A stretch of DNA of 10,111 bases from the NCBI GenBank assembly GCA_030613165.1, contig JAUWMN010000032.1, positions 1 through 10,111 on the forward strand. The letters run 5' to 3'. Under the pieces are notes generated by a model. That model had not been told where the DNA came from and did not search any database. It saw nothing but the letters and a program-made list of their open reading frames with translations. Both the position numbers and the translations under genes were made by a program. The first letter of the stretch is position 1. Each line of letters starts with the position of its first letter. Source of the DNA: Desulfobacterales bacterium (GTDB lineage: Bacteria > Desulfobacterota > Desulfobacteria > Desulfobacterales > C00003106). Positions 6,533 through 10,111 of this stretch are shown piece by piece.

Positions 6533-7477
6533 TTGTCCGTAGAAATACCAAAGATTGCTTATGCCGGAAATATAAAAGAGATTTCGCTGGGACAGGAGGG
6601 GAAGACCATCACTGTTGGCGGAGAGTCGTCTTATCCATTTCATCTGTTTGAAGGCGCGATGCCGAATCCTCCGAAAATAGCCATGGAGGTATATGACAGC
6701 GCGCCTGAGGAGTGGCCTGAGACCGTGTTGGAACCCTTTGCCGACGTGCTTCAGGACCCTGTGGCATGGGCCAAAAAGTGCATTGATGTTTATGGGGCTG
6801 ATATGATCGCGTTGCAGCTTGCCAGCACTGATCCAAATGCTCAAAATACGTCGGCTGACGAAGCTGCCGCAATCGCTAAAAAGGTGTCCGCTGCAGTGGA
6901 CGTACCCCTGATTGTGTGGGGATGTAGCAACGTGGATAAGGATACCGAGGTCTTAAAGGCGGTGTGCGAGGCATGCGAGGGGAAGAATCTGATTATAGGC
7001 CCGGTTTCGGAAGGAAACTATCGGCAGATCGGCGCGACGGCGATTGGTTACAAACATACAGTGGTCGCATCGACTCCGATCGACATAAACCTGGCCAAGC
7101 AGCTTAATATCCTTTTGGGCAACTTAAATGTTCCCGATGATAAGATCCTGATTGATCCAACGACCGGAGCCTTGGGATACGGACTTGAGTATTGCTACAG
7201 CGTAATGGAACGTATACGGACGGCCGCGCTGACCCAGGAAGACGAACGACTTCAGTTCCCCATCCTTGCGAACCTTGCCAAAGAGGTGTGGAAGACAAAA
7301 GAGGTAAAAGTAACTGAAACAGAAGCGCCGCTTTTGGGGGACCAAAAGAAAAGAGGTATACTGATGGAGGCTTTGACGGCTCAGTGTGTGCTCCTTGCCG
7401 GAGCGGATATCCTGGTAATGAGACATCCAGAGGCGATCAAATTAGTCAAAGAATCAGTTCAGGATTTAATGACTTGA
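6533..7477 (+). CDS. acsD: AcsD, corrinoid iron-sulfur protein (CFeSP) small subunit
   Basis: AcsD forms the CFeSP heterodimer with AcsC, which carries the methyl group from methyl-THF to acetyl-CoA synthase on a cobamide. The 314-residue product has the family length and CdhD/AcsD-like stretches: FEGAMPNPPKIAMEV, DMIALQLASTDPN, VPLIVWGCSN, GPVSEGNYRQIGA, ILIDPTTGALGYGLEYCYSV and FPILANLAKEVWK. A TIM-barrel fold is expected; no iron-sulfur motif is seen, as is normal for this subunit. TTG is the likely start (see the site at 6518-6524). Its stop overlaps the Shine-Dalgarno site of acsB. The partner acsC lies 2.4 kb downstream, on the other side of acsB. Confidence 0.94.
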   Translation: MSVEIPKIAYAGNIKEISLGQEGKTITVGGESSYPFHLFEGAMPNPPKIAMEVYDSAPEEWPETVLEPFADVLQDPVAWAKKCIDVYGADMIALQLASTDPNAQNTSADEAAAIAKKVSAAVDVPLIVWGCSNVDKDTEVLKAVCEACEGKNLIIGPVSEGNYRQIGATAIGYKHTVVASTPIDINLAKQLNILLGNLNVPDDKILIDPTTGALGYGLEYCYSVMERIRTAALTQEDERLQFPILANLAKEVWKTKEVKVTETEAPLLGDQKKRGILMEALTAQCVLLAGADILVMRHPEAIKLVKESVQDLMT

Positions 7478-7490
7478 GGAGAGAAAAACC

Positions 7491-9695
7491 GTGTCTAAGA
7501 TAATTTGTTCCGCAGCTATTCGAGGCGCCCACAATATTGTGGGTACGGCAGAGGCAAAATACGAGGAAGCAGTGAAAAAGTGGGGGCTCGATCAGGAGAT
7601 CGGATTCCCTAACACCACATATTATCTTCCAATTATTTATGGTATGTTGGGTATTCCTGTGAAGACCTTGGGAGATGCCCGACAGGTGCTCGACAAGTGC
7701 AAGGAGCTTGTTCCACCACCGGTATCGGAGAAGGTTTGGCTTCCTTATCTGGCTCCCGCGCTGGAAGCCGGCATGGCTACCTTTTTCGCGGAAGAGATCA
7801 TTGAGGCTATACGATATTTAGAGGAGCCTGATTGTTATACACAGGGAGAGGACCCGCTGCCTGACAATATTTGGCTGGGGGCCGCTGATGACGTTATCAT
7901 GCGAAAACGCGGAGTGGAATTCGTCGATGGCAGCGCACCTGGGTTCGCTGCCATATTAGGGGCCGCGCCGAGCGCCGAGATCGCGGCAAAGATAGCGATA
8001 GAGCTTCAAGAAAAGAACCTGTATGTGTTCATGTGCGCCGATCACGAAGGCAAAACCATGTCAGAGCAGTTGGTGGAAGCCGGAGTTCAGGTTGGTTGGC
8101 CGACTCGCTTAGTCTCTTTTGGGTCGAGCTATACCGCAACCGTATTTGCCATAGGGTTTGCGACGCGCGCGGCTATGTCGTTTGGCGGAGTTAAGCCTGG
8201 GGATTTCGCGGCAAACCTTCTTTATAATAAAGACAGAATTTTTGCCTTTGCAATGCCGCTTGGGACTGTAACTGATGAGTGGTACGCCAATGCGGCCGGC
8301 GCCATTAACTGGGGTTTCCCCACCATAGCTGATACGCCGATTCCCGAGATCCTCCCGACCGGGGTTTGTACCTACGAACATGTAGTCAGCAATATTCCGC
8401 ACGATGAGATAGTTGCCAAGGCAATCGAGGTTCGGGGGTTGAAGGTCTCAGTGACCAAGGTAGATATCCCCATGTCTTATGGACCCGCGTTTGAAGGCGA
8501 GCGTATCCGAAAGGATGACCTCTTTTTTGAATGCGGCGGTGGTCGAACACTGGGAGTTGAGCTGACCGTTTCAAAGGATATGTCCGAGGTTGAAGACGGA
8601 AAGGTTGAGATGATCGGTCCGGATCTGGATCAGGTCAAGGAGGGAGATAAGCTCCCCTTTGCCATGCTGATCGAGGTGGCCGGCCGGAAGATGCAGTCGG
8701 ACTTTGAGCCGATCCTGGAACGCCAGATTCACCATCTGGTCAACTATGTCCAGGGCATTATGCATATCGGACAGAGAAATATTATGTGGATCAGGGTAGG
8801 CAAGGCGGCCGTTGAAAAAGGATTCTTGCTAAAACATCTTGGGACGGTCATGCATGCCAAGTACCACCAGGATTTTGGAGGTATTCTTGATAAGGTCCAG
8901 GTAAAGATTTACACCGAGGAAGATAAGGTCAAAGAGGTCATGGACCTGTCCAAGAAGGTATATAGAGAGCGGGATAAACGGGTTGAAGGGATGTCCGACG
9001 AAACAGAAGAGACCTATTATTCATGTACGCTGTGTCAGTCTTTTGCCCCGAGTCACGTCTGCGTGGTTACTCCGGAACGGACCGGGATGTGCGGCGCCTA
9101 CAACTGGCTCGACTGCAAGGCCTCCTATGAGATCAACCCCACAGGTCCTAATCAGCCGATTGCTAAGGAAGAATGCCTTGATCCCGTACAGGGCCAGTGG
9201 AAAGGGATCAATGCTTTTATCTTAAAGGCTTCGCGCCAGGCAGTGGAACAGGTGAGCGCTTACAGCTTGATGAATTTTCCCATGACCGCGTGCGGGTGCT
9301 TTGAATGTATCGCGACAATTCTCCCTCTGTGCAATGGAGTTATGGTGGTGAACAGGGACTTTAGGGGGATGACTCCGTGCGGGATGAAGTTTACCACTCT
9401 GGCCGGAATGGTTGGCGGTGGAAATCAGACCCCTGGTTTTCTTGGGGTAAGCAAGCATTATATGGGGAGTGCGAAGTTTCTCAAGGCCGAAGGCGGTCTG
9501 AAGCGTGTGGTATGGCTTCCCAAGATGTTGAAAGAGGAGATCGCCGAACGGGTAAAACCGATATGCGAGGAAATGGGGATTCCGGATTTCCTTGACATGA
9601 TAGCCGATGAAACAGTGGGAACCACGGAAGAGGAGATTTTTCCATTTCTTGAGGAGAAAGGTCATCCCGCGCTTACGATGGATCCGTTGATGTAA
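7491..9695 (+). CDS. acsB: AcsB, acetyl-CoA synthase (CODH/ACS beta subunit, bacterial type)
   Basis: AcsB condenses a methyl group from CFeSP, CO from CO dehydrogenase and CoA into acetyl-CoA at the Ni-Ni-[4Fe-4S] A-cluster, or runs the reverse cleavage. The 734-residue product matches the bacterial length (about 730), with an N-terminal CODH-contacting region that the shorter archaeal CdhC lacks. The A-cluster set is complete: C512, C515, C524 and C534, with C601-G602-C603 (CGC) for the distal nickel. Spacing equals that of the Moorella enzyme as I recall it (506/509/518/528 and 595-597), offset by six. The start is GTG with AGGAGAG at 7477-7483, overlapping the acsD stop; the N-terminus SKIICSAAIRGAHNIVG fits the family. 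Acetate synthesis or oxidation direction cannot be told from sequence. Confidence 0.97.
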   Translation: MSKIICSAAIRGAHNIVGTAEAKYEEAVKKWGLDQEIGFPNTTYYLPIIYGMLGIPVKTLGDARQVLDKCKELVPPPVSEKVWLPYLAPALEAGMATFFAEEIIEAIRYLEEPDCYTQGEDPLPDNIWLGAADDVIMRKRGVEFVDGSAPGFAAILGAAPSAEIAAKIAIELQEKNLYVFMCADHEGKTMSEQLVEAGVQVGWPTRLVSFGSSYTATVFAIGFATRAAMSFGGVKPGDFAANLLYNKDRIFAFAMPLGTVTDEWYANAAGAINWGFPTIADTPIPEILPTGVCTYEHVVSNIPHDEIVAKAIEVRGLKVSVTKVDIPMSYGPAFEGERIRKDDLFFECGGGRTLGVELTVSKDMSEVEDGKVEMIGPDLDQVKEGDKLPFAMLIEVAGRKMQSDFEPILERQIHHLVNYVQGIMHIGQRNIMWIRVGKAAVEKGFLLKHLGTVMHAKYHQDFGGILDKVQVKIYTEEDKVKEVMDLSKKVYRERDKRVEGMSDETEETYYSCTLCQSFAPSHVCVVTPERTGMCGAYNWLDCKASYEINPTGPNQPIAKEECLDPVQGQWKGINAFILKASRQAVEQVSAYSLMNFPMTACGCFECIATILPLCNGVMVVNRDFRGMTPCGMKFTTLAGMVGGGNQTPGFLGVSKHYMGSAKFLKAEGGLKRVVWLPKMLKEEIAERVKPICEEMGIPDFLDMIADETVGTTEEEIFPFLEEKGHPALTMDPLM

Positions 9696-9712
9696 ACTCA
9701 CTATACTATTTT

Positions 9713-9842
9713 GGACACAGATGAACACAGATTATCAGGATATTCAATATAATGTTGCGTGTTACGTGTTACGAGTTTTTGTTCCCATATATAAGGTTTT
9801 TAAAAAATAGTTATCTGTGTGTATCTGTGAAAATCTGTGTCC
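9713..9842 (+). repeat. Inverted decanucleotide repeat element between acsB and acsC
   Basis: GGACACAGAT at 9713-9722 is perfectly complementary to ATCTGTGTCC at 9833-9842. Each arm is built of 10-bp units: two on the left (9713-9732, each ending ACACAGAT) and three on the right (9813-9842, each beginning ATCTGTG). The 80-nt interior (9733-9812) contains a tandem CGTGTTA heptamer pair (9758-9771) and a T-rich stretch. It fills most of the 186-nt gap 9696-9881. From memory, ACACAGAT/ATCTGTG repeats of this style recur between genes in many environmental anaerobe genomes. No open frame or convincing terminator is seen in the gap. Confidence 0.85.
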
Positions 9843-9881
9843 TAATTTTAGTAATGAGTAAAATAAAGGAGAAGAATAAAG

Positions 9882-10111
9882 ATGGGACTTTCAGGAATAG
9901 AGATATATAAGAAGCTGCCCAAGACGAATTGCGGAAAGTGTGGAGTTCCTACCTGCCTGGCATTTGCCATGAAGTTGGCGGCAGGTCAGGCTGAACTTGA
10001 CGCCTGCCCGGGTATACCCGATGATGTGAAAGAAGAGATCGGAGAGGCCTCAGCTCCTCCTGTTAGGACCGTGGTTATCGGCACGGGAGACCGTGCGGTG
10101 AAGCTGGGAGG
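9882..10111 (+). CDS. acsC: AcsC, corrinoid iron-sulfur protein large subunit, 3' partial
   Basis: The first 76 codons are visible. The N-terminus MGLSGIEIYKKLPKTNCGKC starts the CFeSP gamma-subunit [4Fe-4S] domain with C17-x2-C20-x4-C25-x16-C42, the expected C-x2-C-x4-C-x16-C spacing. This low-potential cluster reactivates the cobamide from Co(II) to Co(I). The following VVIGTGDRAVKLGG matches the start of the TIM-barrel domain. The ATG is preceded by AAAGGAG at 9865-9871. It partners the AcsD encoded at 6533-7477, but is separated from acsB by a repeat-filled gap, so it may have its own transcript start. The rest, including the C-terminal cobamide-binding domain, lies beyond the window. Confidence 0.93.
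   Translation, partial: MGLSGIEIYKKLPKTNCGKCGVPTCLAFAMKLAAGQAELDACPGIPDDVKEEIGEASAPPVRTVVIGTGDRAVKLG

Noticed and set aside
9222..9728. 168-codon reverse-strand ORF opposite acsB, and similar antisense ORFs opposite hdrA (1124-1597, 2165-2542)
   Set aside because: They are shadows of strongly conserved coding sequence, with no recognisable protein features or ribosome binding sites.
9780..9815. Intrinsic terminator in the T-rich part of the acsB-acsC gap
   Set aside because: No GC-rich stem precedes the T-run; only an AT palindrome (TTTTTAAAAA) is seen.

Overview
This window carries most of a Wood-Ljungdahl (reductive acetyl-CoA) pathway locus from an anaerobic bacterium, with all genes on the + strand. 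The acetyl-CoA synthase is bacterial type. The methylene-THF reductase is the MetV/MetF type wired to heterodisulfide-reductase-like electron carriers. Two of those carriers appear to be selenoproteins. This combination, with short inverted repeats scattered in the gaps, best fits Desulfobacterota (sulfate reducers or syntrophs that run the pathway in either direction). That assignment is inference; no rRNA or other phylogenetic marker is present.

Region 1 (1-5398, carriers and MetV): the window opens inside a very large, duplicated HdrA flavo-iron-sulfur protein. A gene for an MvhD-like [2Fe-2S] protein follows 8 nt later. Both reading frames contain an in-frame TGA exactly where the family has a conserved cysteine, and each TGA is followed by a possible bacterial SECIS hairpin (a good one in mvhD, a weaker one in hdrA). 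Both are therefore read as selenocysteine proteins. An 85-nt gap with a 12-bp inverted repeat leads to an HdrC-like tetracluster ferredoxin, then a second, cysteine-only MvhD, then MetV. These last genes overlap or nearly touch.

Region 2 (5395-6532): MetF starts inside the metV stop codon. It is followed by a 202-nt AT-rich gap made largely of heptanucleotide repeats in opposite orientations.

Region 3 (6533-10111): acsD (corrinoid protein small subunit, TTG start), acsB (acetyl-CoA synthase, GTG start, complete A-cluster ligand set), a 186-nt gap with decanucleotide inverted repeats, and the 5' end of acsC (corrinoid protein large subunit), which runs off the window.

How it fits together: MetF/MetV interconverts methylene-THF and methyl-THF, and the Hdr/Mvh-like proteins probably carry its electrons, possibly by flavin-based bifurcation or confurcation at HdrA. 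AcsC/AcsD then pass the methyl group to the A-cluster of AcsB, which joins it with CO and CoA. No HdrB, CODH subunit (AcsA) or methyltransferase (AcsE) lies in the window. The missing HdrB and the two MvhD paralogues make the electron-transfer module different from the acetogenic MetVF-HdrABC-MvhD arrangement I know from Moorella.
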